A stretch of DNA of 37,949 nt, from assembly GCA_003669555.1 (NCBI GenBank), contig QWOS01000024.1, positions 1-37,949 of the forward strand. The letters run 5' to 3'. A program made the position numbers and the translations under genes. How positions within the stretch are numbered: position 1 is the stretch's first letter; the number at the start of each line of letters is the position of its first letter. Of this stretch, positions 25,311-33,615 are shown in pieces. The notes beneath the pieces are model-generated. The model saw only the letters and a program-made list of their open reading frames with translations, was not told the DNA's origin and did no database searches. The DNA is from Planctomycetota bacterium. GTDB lineage: Bacteria; Planctomycetota; Planctomycetia; Gemmatales; Gemmataceae.

Positions 25311-26693
25311 ATGGTGCCGGAACATTTCGATCTGCTCGTTATCGGCGGGGGCAAGGGCGGCAAGACCCTGGCCATCAAACAATCTGTTGCCGGCCATCGT
25401 GTGGCCCTGGTGGAAAAGGGCATGATCGGCGGTTCGTGTATCAATGTCGCCTGCATCCCCACCAAAACCATGGTCAAGTCAGCCAAAGTAGCCGACCTGG
25501 CCCGTCATGCTGAAAAATATGGCATTCATGTGGCACTCCAGGCTGTCAACCAGATTGCTGTACGCCAACGGAAACGGGAGGTTGTCAGTGCGATGGTGGC
25601 CCGCAACCAAAGCCTTTTTGACAAATCGGGACTGACTCTGGTTTTGGGTACTGCCCGTTTTATCAGCGAAAAAACCGTGGAAGTCACACTCGCAACAGGG
25701 GGCATACGCACTCTCACCGCCGACACAGTCATCATCAACACGGGAACCCGTTCCGCCCAACCGAATCTGCCTGGCCTCGAATCCATCCAGTCTCTCGACA
25801 GCAACTCCATTCAGGAGCTCGACCGGCTTCCCGGGCACCTTGTTATTCTGGGGGGTGGCTATATTGGGTGTGAATTCGCCCAGCTCTTCCGTCGCCTCGG
25901 CAGCCGCGTCACCCTGATCGACCGGAACCAGCAGTTATTACCCCGCGAAGAACCGGAAATCAGCGAGCAAATCCTGCACATTTTCCAGGAAGACTCTATC
26001 GATGTCATTCTGGGTGCCTCTGTCCTGAAGGCTCAGGGCGGCGATACCAACGGTGTGGGAATCCATTTGCAAACCCCCATGGGGGAACGGGTGGTCGAAG
26101 GCACCGACCTGCTGGTGGGTCTGGGGCGAAGTCCCAATACCGAAAGCCTGAACGCCAGTTCCGCCGGGGTTCAACTCGATGGGCGTGGATTTGTGGTGGT
26201 GAACGCACATCTGCAAACTACGGCACCCGGTGTCTGGGCCATCGGTGATGTGACTGGCGGTCCCCAGTTCACCCACGCTTCGCTCGATGATTACCGCATT
26301 GTTGCGGCGAACCTGCAAGGTGGCAACCGGGTCACCACCAACAGGCTCATGCCCTACACGCTGTTTATTGATCCCGAGCTGGGGCGGGTGGGACTGACCG
26401 AAGCGGCGGCCCGTCAACAGGGATTCACCCCCCGGATTGCCACGCTGCCGGTTGCTGCCATTCCCCGGGCAGTCACCATGGGTGAAACCTGTGGCCTCCT
26501 GAAGGCTGTGGTGGACGCGAAAACCGGGCTGATCCTGGGTGTTTCGGTCCTGGCCCCTGAAGGTGGCGAAGTGATGGCCGTTGTCCAGATGGCGATGCAA
26601 GGTGGACTGACCGCCAGCGCCCTGCGTGACACCGTATTTTCCCACCCCACCATGTCCGAATGTCTCAACGACCTTTTTGGCCGGCTGGAATAA
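25311..26693 (+). CDS. FAD-dependent pyridine nucleotide-disulfide oxidoreductase
   Basis: This 460-residue protein is of the dihydrolipoamide dehydrogenase / mercuric reductase superfamily. The FAD site is LLVIGGGKGGKTLA; the redox-active pair C43 and C48 lies in GGSCINVACIPTKT; the NAD(P) site is LVILGGGYIGCEFAQ; WAIGDVTGGPQFTHAS binds FAD; and the C-terminal HPTMSE carries the His-Glu pair that acts on the thiolate from the other subunit. No HMA metal-binding domain or C-terminal Cys-Cys of true mercuric reductase is present, and no lipoyl-complex genes are nearby, so the electron acceptor is unknown. The ATG at 25311 has TGGAG 6 nt upstream. Confidence 0.92.
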   Translation: MVPEHFDLLVIGGGKGGKTLAIKQSVAGHRVALVEKGMIGGSCINVACIPTKTMVKSAKVADLARHAEKYGIHVALQAVNQIAVRQRKREVVSAMVARNQSLFDKSGLTLVLGTARFISEKTVEVTLATGGIRTLTADTVIINTGTRSAQPNLPGLESIQSLDSNSIQELDRLPGHLVILGGGYIGCEFAQLFRRLGSRVTLIDRNQQLLPREEPEISEQILHIFQEDSIDVILGASVLKAQGGDTNGVGIHLQTPMGERVVEGTDLLVGLGRSPNTESLNASSAGVQLDGRGFVVVNAHLQTTAPGVWAIGDVTGGPQFTHASLDDYRIVAANLQGGNRVTTNRLMPYTLFIDPELGRVGLTEAAARQQGFTPRIATLPVAAIPRAVTMGETCGLLKAVVDAKTGLILGVSVLAPEGGEVMAVVQMAMQGGLTASALRDTVFSHPTMSECLNDLFGRLE

Positions 26694-26879
26694 TACCGAC
26701 ACCTGGCCAGGAAATGGAGTAATCAGGCTTCGGTTTTGAATGAGGACTGGAGCCGTATTTGCTCTAAGGGATGAAAAAACCGGCGAGTGGGTCATCCCGA
26801 AGCATACCATATGCTTTGGGGATATAAACATCTGGGGCATTCCTAAAAAGAAAAAAACCATGAACCATTGGGCCTGTAA

Positions 26880-28529
26880 ATGATCCGTCTCACCTGGATA
26901 AACCTCAGCTTGCTGATGTTGGCGGCCACCACCCACGCCGGGCAGCCCGGCCCCACACTCCTTGCCCACTGGAAACTGGCGCACGATGCGAAAGATTCTT
27001 CCTTGAATGGGCACGATGGCATCGCCCACAGCGTCGCATTCAGGGCGATGCCACCTGGCCGCCAGGGAACAGCCGTCGTGTTTGACGGGCACTCCAGCCG
27101 GATCGAAGTAAAAACGGATTCTGGAATGAGCCTGGGAACCGGTGATTTCACCATCGCCTTGTGGACCCATACTCAGGAAAACCTGGATGATGACCTGGGC
27201 GATCTCGTCACCCAGTTTGACCCCAAAAAACGCGTGGGTTTCAACCTGTCGATCCGCAACAACACCGGTGTGACCAGTAGCCAGGCCAACACACGCCAGA
27301 TCCAGTTTGGGATTGATGCCGGATGCGAGCCGAAGTGGACCGATGAGGGGAGGCCCGGCAACGCAGCCCTCGCCTTTGCCATGGCTACGCATGGCGGAAA
27401 TCTTTACGCCGGAACCGCCAGTAACACCAGGGGGGAGCGGGGCCGGGTGTACCGCTTTGCCGGTCACGAAAAATGGGTGGACTGCGGGGCGCCCGACATA
27501 AGCAACACAGTTTCGGCCATGGCGGTCCATCAGGGCCACCTCTATGCCGCATCGTCAAAATACAGATTTTCCGGATCGGCAATGACCGATTCTGACAACA
27601 CAAACCCTGGAGGTGGCGTTTTCCGTTATGAGGGGGACAGTCGCTGGTCCGAGGTTGGTCGCCTGCCCGATACCGAGGCAATTGGCGGCCTGGTGGAATT
27701 CAGGGGAAAACTCCATGCCTCATCGCTTTACAAGCCTGCGGGATTTTTTCGCCGCGAGCACGATGGAAAGTGGACATCACTCCCTGTCCCGGACGGCAAA
27801 AGAGTCGAATCCATGGCTGTTTTCAACGGCTTCCTCTGGGCAACCAGCTATGACGGTGGCAGGGTCTACCGCTTCGATGGCATCACCTGGAAAGATTTCG
27901 GGCAGTTGGGTGATAATTCCCAGACCTATTCCTTTGCCATCCATCGCGGCCAACTGTGTGTCGGCTCCTGGCCTAGTGGCAAGGTGTACCGGTTGCAGGC
28001 GGCGGGGTGGGAGGATCTTGGCAGGCTGGGCAATGAACTCGAAGTGATGGGAATGCTGGTCCATAATGGCAAGCTGTATGCTGGCACACTGCCATTGGCC
28101 CATGTTTATCGTTACGATGGGGGAAAAACCTGGACAAGAACCGCACAACTTGACTCGACCCCGGATGTAAAATACCGCCGCGCCTGGACCATGGCCCAGT
28201 ACCAGGGACGGCTCTTTTGCAGCACACTTCCTTCGGGCAAGGTGCACGCCATGGACGCTGGTCCCTGCCTGACATACGACCATGCGATCTCTCCGGGCTG
28301 GCACCATATCACGGCGGTGAAGCAGAATGACCTGCTGAAGCTCTTCCTGGACGGCAAGCAGGTTGGCGAATCAGCAAAATTTGATCCCGCAGCACTTGAT
28401 CTGACAACGCGGGAGCCCCTCCTGATTGGAGCAGGTCAGGGCGATTTCTTCCATGGATCACTGTCCGATGTCCGCTTTTACAAGCAAGCCCTGAATCCGC
28501 AAGAAATCAGCACATTGGCGCGGCCCTGA
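26880..28529 (+). CDS. Secreted LamG domain protein with inserted seven-bladed propeller
   Basis: This 549-residue protein has a signal peptide in residues 1-20. Residues about 25-148 look like the first part of a LamG/concanavalin-like domain (LLAHWKLAHDAKDSSLNGHD, AVVFDGHSSRIEV, DFTIALW). Seven repeats follow, starting near residues 163, 211, 268, 309, 350, 389 and 435, each of the form M/F-A-x-H-x-G-x-L-Y-A-G-T followed by V-Y-R-F/Y; these should form a beta-propeller. Residues about 462-549 look like the rest of LamG (GWHHITAVKQNDLLKLFLDGK, LLIGAGQGDFFHGSLSDVRF). The propeller thus seems inserted into the LamG fold, with likely roles in carbohydrate or surface binding. There is no clear ribosome binding site; a small palindrome lies at 26800-26816 upstream. 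Confidence 0.85.
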   Translation: MIRLTWINLSLLMLAATTHAGQPGPTLLAHWKLAHDAKDSSLNGHDGIAHSVAFRAMPPGRQGTAVVFDGHSSRIEVKTDSGMSLGTGDFTIALWTHTQENLDDDLGDLVTQFDPKKRVGFNLSIRNNTGVTSSQANTRQIQFGIDAGCEPKWTDEGRPGNAALAFAMATHGGNLYAGTASNTRGERGRVYRFAGHEKWVDCGAPDISNTVSAMAVHQGHLYAASSKYRFSGSAMTDSDNTNPGGGVFRYEGDSRWSEVGRLPDTEAIGGLVEFRGKLHASSLYKPAGFFRREHDGKWTSLPVPDGKRVESMAVFNGFLWATSYDGGRVYRFDGITWKDFGQLGDNSQTYSFAIHRGQLCVGSWPSGKVYRLQAAGWEDLGRLGNELEVMGMLVHNGKLYAGTLPLAHVYRYDGGKTWTRTAQLDSTPDVKYRRAWTMAQYQGRLFCSTLPSGKVHAMDAGPCLTYDHAISPGWHHITAVKQNDLLKLFLDGKQVGESAKFDPAALDLTTREPLLIGAGQGDFFHGSLSDVRFYKQALNPQEISTLARP

Positions 28530-28844
28530 TACCAGTACAACCGCCAGTCCAGCAGGGTGGGGCAGGCTCTTCATTCGATCAGCCGAGGCGTCGCCCCCCT
28601 TTTCTGGGAAATCAGGTCTAAAAAAAAACACGCAAAATACTGGTAAAACAACAAGTTTCCCTCCCATCATCCCCACCGCAAACCCATGCACTTCCAAGTG
28701 CATGGGTTTGCCAGAATGAATCCTGACAATTAGACTGCGGATGCCTTGTTAGAAAAACGAGATGGCATGGCGCGGTGAAAAATAGCGATGGCTGACAGGT
28801 CAGCAACGCATTGGGCCTATAGTCGGAAAAAAGGACTTGTTCTC
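28530..28844. other. Intergenic stretch LamG gene / DUF2961 gene
   Basis: The 315 bases hold an A9 run near 28620, a long perfect inverted repeat (28678-28711) and presumably the DUF2961 promoter. Nothing else is seen. Confidence 0.4.
28678..28711. repeat. 16-bp perfect inverted repeat
   Basis: GCAAACCCATGCACTT (28678-28693) and AAGTGCATGGGTTTGC (28696-28711) pair perfectly with a 2-nt spacer (more realistically 15 bp with a 4-nt loop). It lies about 150 bases after the LamG stop codon. It is not followed by a T run on the plus strand. It could be a terminator of unusual form, an operator, or an mRNA-stabilising stem. Confidence 0.55.
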
Positions 28845-30377
28845 ATGAAATCATCCTACATCCATTCGCCTATTTTATTTTCTTTCCTGCTGGCTGCCGG
28901 TTGTAGCCCACCTCATGTGGAAACGGCACAATCAGAGGCCCCAAAATCAGCCCACCTGGCGGCAATGGTTAATCCGTTCCCCGATACCTTTGCTGATCCG
29001 GCAGTTCCCCTGTTGCAATTGCCCACCAGTTTCCGCGCGAAACGAACCAGCACCAACATCTCGCTGGGCGCTGGCAAGTCTGTCGATATTTTCAATGTCA
29101 AAGGTGCTGGATGCATCCGGCATTTGTGGTTTGTCTTCGCCGGCGACAGTCAGGTCAACCTCAAGGATTTGGAAATCGAGGTCTCCGTGGATGGCATATC
29201 CGAGCCGCAGGCACGCATGCCATTCCGTTCGTTTTTTGGTGTGCTGCTCGGTTTCAGGGATTACCATATCGACAGCGCCGGGCTTGCCAACTTCCCAAAC
29301 TTCACTGTCACCAACGATCCCCTGATTCCCGCCAAGGCTTCGCCGGGCTGGAATTGCTACCTGCCGATTCCTTTTTCCAAAGGCTGCCGTATCACCTTGC
29401 ACAGCAAGGATGGAGCGGCGGGTGCTTCCATGGTTGATTGGCAACAGTACGCGGAAGGTGTTTCCCTGACACCTTTACGCTTCCACGCCCAACGAAACAT
29501 CGCCATGCCAGCAGCACCAGCAACACCTTTCCAGATTGCGGCAACGGAAGGAACCGGCTTTCTGGCCGGCTACATCATGGGCTGGCGACAGAAGGACCAC
29601 AGTGACATGGTATTCCACAATGGGGGCACCCTGATACTGATCGACGGGCAGACAGATCCGCATGCCATCAGCGGCCATAATGTCGAAGACGACTTCGGGT
29701 TTTCCTGGGGTTTCAACCAGTACCAAACCCGTTGGGCAGGCTGTCCCTATCGCGACAACCGGGGTCGCAACGATCAGGACGGCGTATTTTACCGGTTTTT
29801 CGGCCCCGATCCGATCCCCTTCCGGTCATCGTTGCTTTTCACCTCCAATGCCCGGCCTGATGACTACGAGGCAGTCTCCTATTTTTACAAGACGCCAGGC
29901 TCGCAAGCTCCGAGCGTAGTCAGCCCCAATACCTGGCAGGCCATAGGCCCGTTTGCTGATGGGAGCACCCTCGACGCCTTCCGGCAACCGGAGGATGCTT
30001 TGGTGGGGCAACTCTCCCTGGAGACTCTTCCGGATCGGGTAAGCCATGGCAAAACGCAGTTCCCAGTCCGCAAACTGGCAAGCAAATATGGATGGTTGAC
30101 CCTGGGGAACATCTTTCCATCCGGTCATTCAGTCTATGTCCGTACCACCCTGAAAAGTGACACCGATCGCAAGGCGATCTTGCGGCTTGTACTGGACAAC
30201 TGGGCGCTCGTTTATCTCAATGGAAAGCAGGTCGCAATGCTGGACCACGCCGAAGAAATGGAAATGGCCAGAGTTCCGATTTCGCTCAAAAAAGGTGACA
30301 ACCAATTGCTGATCAAGACAAACAATCGCATGAACCGCGACCGACTCCTCTGGGCAATCCATAGCGCGGTGGAGTAG
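28845..30377 (+). CDS. DUF2961 (GH172-like) lipoprotein
   Basis: This 510-residue protein has a lipobox FLLAAGC, with C20 as the lipidated cysteine. Residues about 45-350 match DUF2961: RTSTNISLGAGKSVDIFNVKGAGCIRHLWF at the start (in parts), MPFRSFFGV, PGWNCYLPIPFSKGCRI, HNVEDDFGFSWGF and RFFGPDPIPFRSS. DUF2961 is now known to include GH172 alpha-D-fructofuranosidases / difructose dianhydride I synthases. The usual GTGTEDYF core is GHNVEDDF here, so substrate and activity may differ. The C-terminal about 140 residues look like a beta-sandwich binding module (RLVLDNWALVYLNGKQVA, LKKGDNQLLIKTNN). It follows the LamG/propeller gene on the same strand. The ATG at 28845 has AAGGA about 11 nt upstream. 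Confidence 0.87.
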   Translation: MKSSYIHSPILFSFLLAAGCSPPHVETAQSEAPKSAHLAAMVNPFPDTFADPAVPLLQLPTSFRAKRTSTNISLGAGKSVDIFNVKGAGCIRHLWFVFAGDSQVNLKDLEIEVSVDGISEPQARMPFRSFFGVLLGFRDYHIDSAGLANFPNFTVTNDPLIPAKASPGWNCYLPIPFSKGCRITLHSKDGAAGASMVDWQQYAEGVSLTPLRFHAQRNIAMPAAPATPFQIAATEGTGFLAGYIMGWRQKDHSDMVFHNGGTLILIDGQTDPHAISGHNVEDDFGFSWGFNQYQTRWAGCPYRDNRGRNDQDGVFYRFFGPDPIPFRSSLLFTSNARPDDYEAVSYFYKTPGSQAPSVVSPNTWQAIGPFADGSTLDAFRQPEDALVGQLSLETLPDRVSHGKTQFPVRKLASKYGWLTLGNIFPSGHSVYVRTTLKSDTDRKAILRLVLDNWALVYLNGKQVAMLDHAEEMEMARVPISLKKGDNQLLIKTNNRMNRDRLLWAIHSAVE

Positions 30378-30477
30378 CGGGTTATTTCGGCCCCCCCCTG
30401 AAATCCGTAATCGTTCTCCCAATGGACTTCAAATGCAGGCCGGGAACAAAAAACCATTGTCCAGCCCACTAGATGCA

Positions 30478-31707
30478 CTATCTATTCACTGAAAACCGCT
30501 TGCATTGAACCAGGTTTTTGCCCGACCGCTGGTTCGGACGAGGTTCCGGCTGGGCGAACCCGTTCCTGTCCACAGTTCGCACCCGCAGTTCGTATTTGCC
30601 AGGCTGCAAATCCTTCAACGGCACCATCCAGCGCGCCACACTGAAACGCATAGGCCATTCCAGCGGCTTTCCGGCAGCCGTGAACCCCCAAATACCCCGG
30701 GGCAATCCCCCGCCCGGCAGTCCGCCTCCCCAGTCCTGTGGCGGCGGCTCAATAACCCCTGCTTGCCACTGCGCCATAGCCCAGAGCGGATCGTCATCCG
30801 AAAGGGTGGCCCCCGTGTCTGGCCGCAGCCAGTACTCCACCCGCTCCAGGCCCGGCCAGCCTACCATCGCCACACCCCGAATCACCATTGGCAGGCCGGC
30901 AGCAAACGACTCGTCTTGCATTTCGTCAAGGTAGGCAGCCGTTTTCAGATAGGACTCAGGATCGTTGTTTTGCTGCGCGTAGGTGTCATTGGCGGCATGG
31001 TTGTTGGTCAGGACGATATTTTGCAACCACTTGATTGATTTGAAGCCATGCGCCCACGGTACGACCATCCGCACCGGTCCGCCCCGAGCCAGCGGGATGG
31101 GCGCCCCGTTCAAACGGTATGCCAGAAACGGAGGCATTTCACCTGGGGGTGTGTCCAGCACCTGGTTCATGGCCAGAGAGGAACGGAACATCTGGTCGGG
31201 CTTGTCGTTGTGGACCCCCCAATAGTGAAGCCGCCGCGGGTTGACGAGCTTGCCGCACAGCTTCAGCACATCGCGCAGCGCCACCCCTTCCCACAACCCC
31301 TGACCCAAAGGCGGGGCGATATTGTTGCACTGCATCGCTTTCAGGTACCGGACGCTGTTTTTCCCGCCAAGCTTGAGCAACGCTGGCAGGTCGATGGCGC
31401 TCTGTGCTGCAAGAGTGAGAGGCTTTTCCACTGTCGCCTTGTCTTCCCCAATAATCTCCAGGCGCCAGGTTTCGGGGGTGAGGCGGGCCTTGGCCAGGGC
31501 TTCCCCCTGGAGCGAATGCGGCACCGGATCACCGCGACTGACATCCTGGAAGTCTTTGGCCAGGGTCAGAAATGGCGGGCTGGAACCCGGGGCCAGCTCT
31601 CTGGGCTTTGACGGTTGGCCAGCAACCAGTCCAACCGGAATCACACCACAAGTGGCGGCCAGGGCAGACAACCGCAAGGCCTCACGCCGCCCAACAGGTT
31701 CGGACAT
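30478..31707 (-). CDS. Sulfite-oxidase-family molybdopterin enzyme
   Basis: This 409-residue protein starts with GRREALRLSALAATCG, a likely Tat signal. The oxidoreductase molybdopterin-binding domain spans about residues 45-270. C127 in LKAMQCNNIAPP is placed where the Mo-binding cysteine of sulfite oxidases lies; GLWEGVALRDVLKLCG, NGAPIPLARGGPVRMVVPWAHGFKSIKW are conserved in parts. The C-terminal about 100 residues (GVAMVGWPGLERVEYW, GKYELRVRTVDRNGFAQP) form the Mo-cofactor oxidoreductase dimerisation domain. It probably oxidises sulfite or a related anion in the periplasm. No cytochrome or haem domain is fused. A small two-helix membrane protein gene lies 43 nt upstream on the same strand. 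GAGGG precedes the ATG by about 10 nt. Confidence 0.93.
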   Translation of the reverse strand: MSEPVGRREALRLSALAATCGVIPVGLVAGQPSKPRELAPGSSPPFLTLAKDFQDVSRGDPVPHSLQGEALAKARLTPETWRLEIIGEDKATVEKPLTLAAQSAIDLPALLKLGGKNSVRYLKAMQCNNIAPPLGQGLWEGVALRDVLKLCGKLVNPRRLHYWGVHNDKPDQMFRSSLAMNQVLDTPPGEMPPFLAYRLNGAPIPLARGGPVRMVVPWAHGFKSIKWLQNIVLTNNHAANDTYAQQNNDPESYLKTAAYLDEMQDESFAAGLPMVIRGVAMVGWPGLERVEYWLRPDTGATLSDDDPLWAMAQWQAGVIEPPPQDWGGGLPGGGLPRGIWGFTAAGKPLEWPMRFSVARWMVPLKDLQPGKYELRVRTVDRNGFAQPEPRPNQRSGKNLVQCKRFSVNR

Positions 31708-31750
31708 CCCTGGAATTCCCTCAGTGATAGTTCAGAGTTGCGGCATTCGC

Positions 31751-31954
31751 TCACTCAGCCCCTGCCACCCCCAATACCCTTAGAATCAGCCACAGACCCA
31801 AAACAGCAGGAAGGGCCCCCACAAAAAGCGCCTGCCCGCCACGCTGCAAAATGCGGTTGGAAAAAACGGTGCCCAACCCCGCCAGGGAAATTGCGCCAAA
31901 AAACACGCCGATCAGCCCGGCCAGTACATATGTGTCCAACTGGTTCCAATACAT
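31751..31954 (-). CDS. Small two-helix membrane protein preceding molybdoenzyme
   Basis: This 67-residue protein has two predicted membrane helices, TYVLAGLIGVFFGAISLAGL (about residues 8-27) and ALFVGALPAVLGLWLILRVL (about 43-62), joined by a short basic loop SNRILQRGGQ. The ATG at 31954 has a strong AGGGAGG about 9 nt upstream; this decides the start against a longer open frame. It ends 43 nt before the sulfite-oxidase-like gene on the same strand, so they are probably one operon, and it may anchor or serve electron transfer for that enzyme. No haem-binding histidines are seen in the helices, so it is not a YedZ-type cytochrome. The family is not recognised. Confidence 0.75.
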   Translation of the reverse strand: MYWNQLDTYVLAGLIGVFFGAISLAGLGTVFSNRILQRGGQALFVGALPAVLGLWLILRVLGVAGAE

Positions 31955-32129
31955 GAACTTGAACCTCCCTGGCCCTGTTGTTTTGCCGATTATACCATAT
32001 GGGCAATCCATACGGGTGAACCGATCAGGCTGGCTTTTGTGTGCTGTGGCTGGGATAATAAATAAGCCTGCCTTTTGCTTCATTGTTGCTCGTCTCGCCT
32101 GGTTTGAATTTCAAGAAGCCGAGTGCCGT

Positions 32130-33611
32130 ATGCTAAGAGTCCTGGGATCGCGCAAGCAGTTTTGCGACGGGATATCCCGGCGCGACCTCCTAAGCCTGGG
32201 TGCATTCGGTTCGCTGGCAGCGGTGGGGCCGTGGGGGCCATTGGCGGCCACCACACAACCTGCCGACCTCACCAAACTGGGCGGATTCGGCCAGGCAAAG
32301 CGCTGCATTCTTCTTTGCCTGTGGGGTTCGCCCAGCCAGATCGATACCTGGGACCCCAAACCTGACGCCCCGGTGGAGGTCCGAGGCGACCTGAAATCGA
32401 TCGCCACCCGGATTCCTGGTGTTCGCATCGGCGAAATCCTGCCTCGTACTGCCGCGCTCCTCGACAAGGTCTGCGTCTTGCGCTCACTCACTCACCCCTA
32501 CCCGGTCCATGGGGTGGCCTATGCCACTACTGGCGTTCCCATCACTGATATCCCGCTCGAATCCCGACCTCGCGATTCCCGCCACTGGCCTTTTATCGGC
32601 TCGGTGGTCGACCACCTCGCCTCGCGAGGAAAAACCGGCCATCCCGCTGTGCCAGGCAACTTTGCCCTGCCCTTCCCTTTCGGGTCGAAACGCGGCCCAG
32701 CCCGTTCTGGCCCTTTCGGGGGTTTTCTGGGGCCATCTGCCGATCCGGTCTGGTCTGAATTCAGGGCTTTGGGCACAAAAACCCTGGAACGCGACTCGAA
32801 CACCCCTGGCATTCCGCCCAAAATGGTGGCCGATCCGTATCTCGGCATCCTGCCAGATGACCGCTTTGAACTATGCAAGCCCGCCGAGGGCCTGACTATC
32901 GACCGCATGGTGCCCCGCCTTAGCCTGGCAAGGCAACTCGATGGTGTTGGCAACCTGCTCGATGGCGCTGATATCTTCGAGCGCCAGCGGGCCATGGCCA
33001 TGGCCCTCACCACCTCGGGCAAGCTGGCTGAGGCACTGGAGGTGCAACGCGAATCGGCCAAGCTGCGCGAAAGCTACGGCATGACCCTCTTCGGGCAGTC
33101 ATGCCTGGCCGCCCGGCGGGTGCTGGAGGCCGGCGGTAAATTCGCCACGGTTTTCTGGGATGAATACGGCCAGGTGAATAGTGGCTGGGACACCCATGTA
33201 TTTCACTACCCCCGCCTTCGCGACGAACTGGGGCCGGGTTTCGACGCTGCCTTTGCGGCACTCCTGACCGATCTGGAGCAACGGGGAATGCTTGAGGAAA
33301 CGGCCGTGGTAGTGCTCAGCGAGCACGGCCGCACCCCTCGCATGCAGAATGTCCGCGGGGGCGGGCGCGACCACTGGTCGGGTGTCTATTCTGCCGCGTT
33401 TGCTGGCGGCGGCTTCGCCAAAGGCAGGGTGGTGGGCCGTAGCGACCGCCAGGGTGGTAGCCCGGTGGAGGTTCCTTTTTCTCCCAAAGATGTACTGGCC
33501 ACCCTCTACCACCTGCTGGGCATTGATCCGTTCACCGAAATTTATGACCGCCTGGGGCGCCCCCTGCCCGTTGGGGGCATCGGCCGGGTGCGCGGAGAAT
33601 TGCTGGCCTGA
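32130..33611 (+). CDS. DUF1501 protein, third copy
   Basis: This 493-residue DUF1501 protein shows the Tat-type signal SRRDLLSLGAFGSLAAVGPW (about residues 16-35), then LCLWGSPSQIDTWDPKPDAP, IGEILPRTAALLDKVCVLRS, VVLSEHGRTPRMQNVRGGG followed by RDHWSGVYSAAFAGGGFAKG, and DVLATLYHLLGIDPFTEIYD. It is longer than the two other copies because of a middle insert rich in proline and glycine (FGSKRGPARSGPFGGFLGPS). The ATG at 32130 fits the signal; the long open extension upstream is antisense to the small membrane protein gene and rejected. It is divergent from that gene and ends only 4 bases before the convergent gamma-glutamyltransferase stop. Confidence 0.92.
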   Translation: MLRVLGSRKQFCDGISRRDLLSLGAFGSLAAVGPWGPLAATTQPADLTKLGGFGQAKRCILLCLWGSPSQIDTWDPKPDAPVEVRGDLKSIATRIPGVRIGEILPRTAALLDKVCVLRSLTHPYPVHGVAYATTGVPITDIPLESRPRDSRHWPFIGSVVDHLASRGKTGHPAVPGNFALPFPFGSKRGPARSGPFGGFLGPSADPVWSEFRALGTKTLERDSNTPGIPPKMVADPYLGILPDDRFELCKPAEGLTIDRMVPRLSLARQLDGVGNLLDGADIFERQRAMAMALTTSGKLAEALEVQRESAKLRESYGMTLFGQSCLAARRVLEAGGKFATVFWDEYGQVNSGWDTHVFHYPRLRDELGPGFDAAFAALLTDLEQRGMLEETAVVVLSEHGRTPRMQNVRGGGRDHWSGVYSAAFAGGGFAKGRVVGRSDRQGGSPVEVPFSPKDVLATLYHLLGIDPFTEIYDRLGRPLPVGGIGRVRGELLA

Positions 33612-33615
33612 CCAA

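Noticed and set aside
25938-27539. 533-codon open frame on the minus strand
   Set aside because: It is antisense to the flavin oxidoreductase and the LamG/propeller gene, both of which have intact motifs; long antisense frames are common in GC-rich coding DNA, and its protein resembles no family.
31851-32129. 93-residue N-terminal extension of the third DUF1501 protein
   Set aside because: It overlaps the small membrane protein gene and its ribosome binding site on the other strand, and the Tat signal would be placed far inside the protein.
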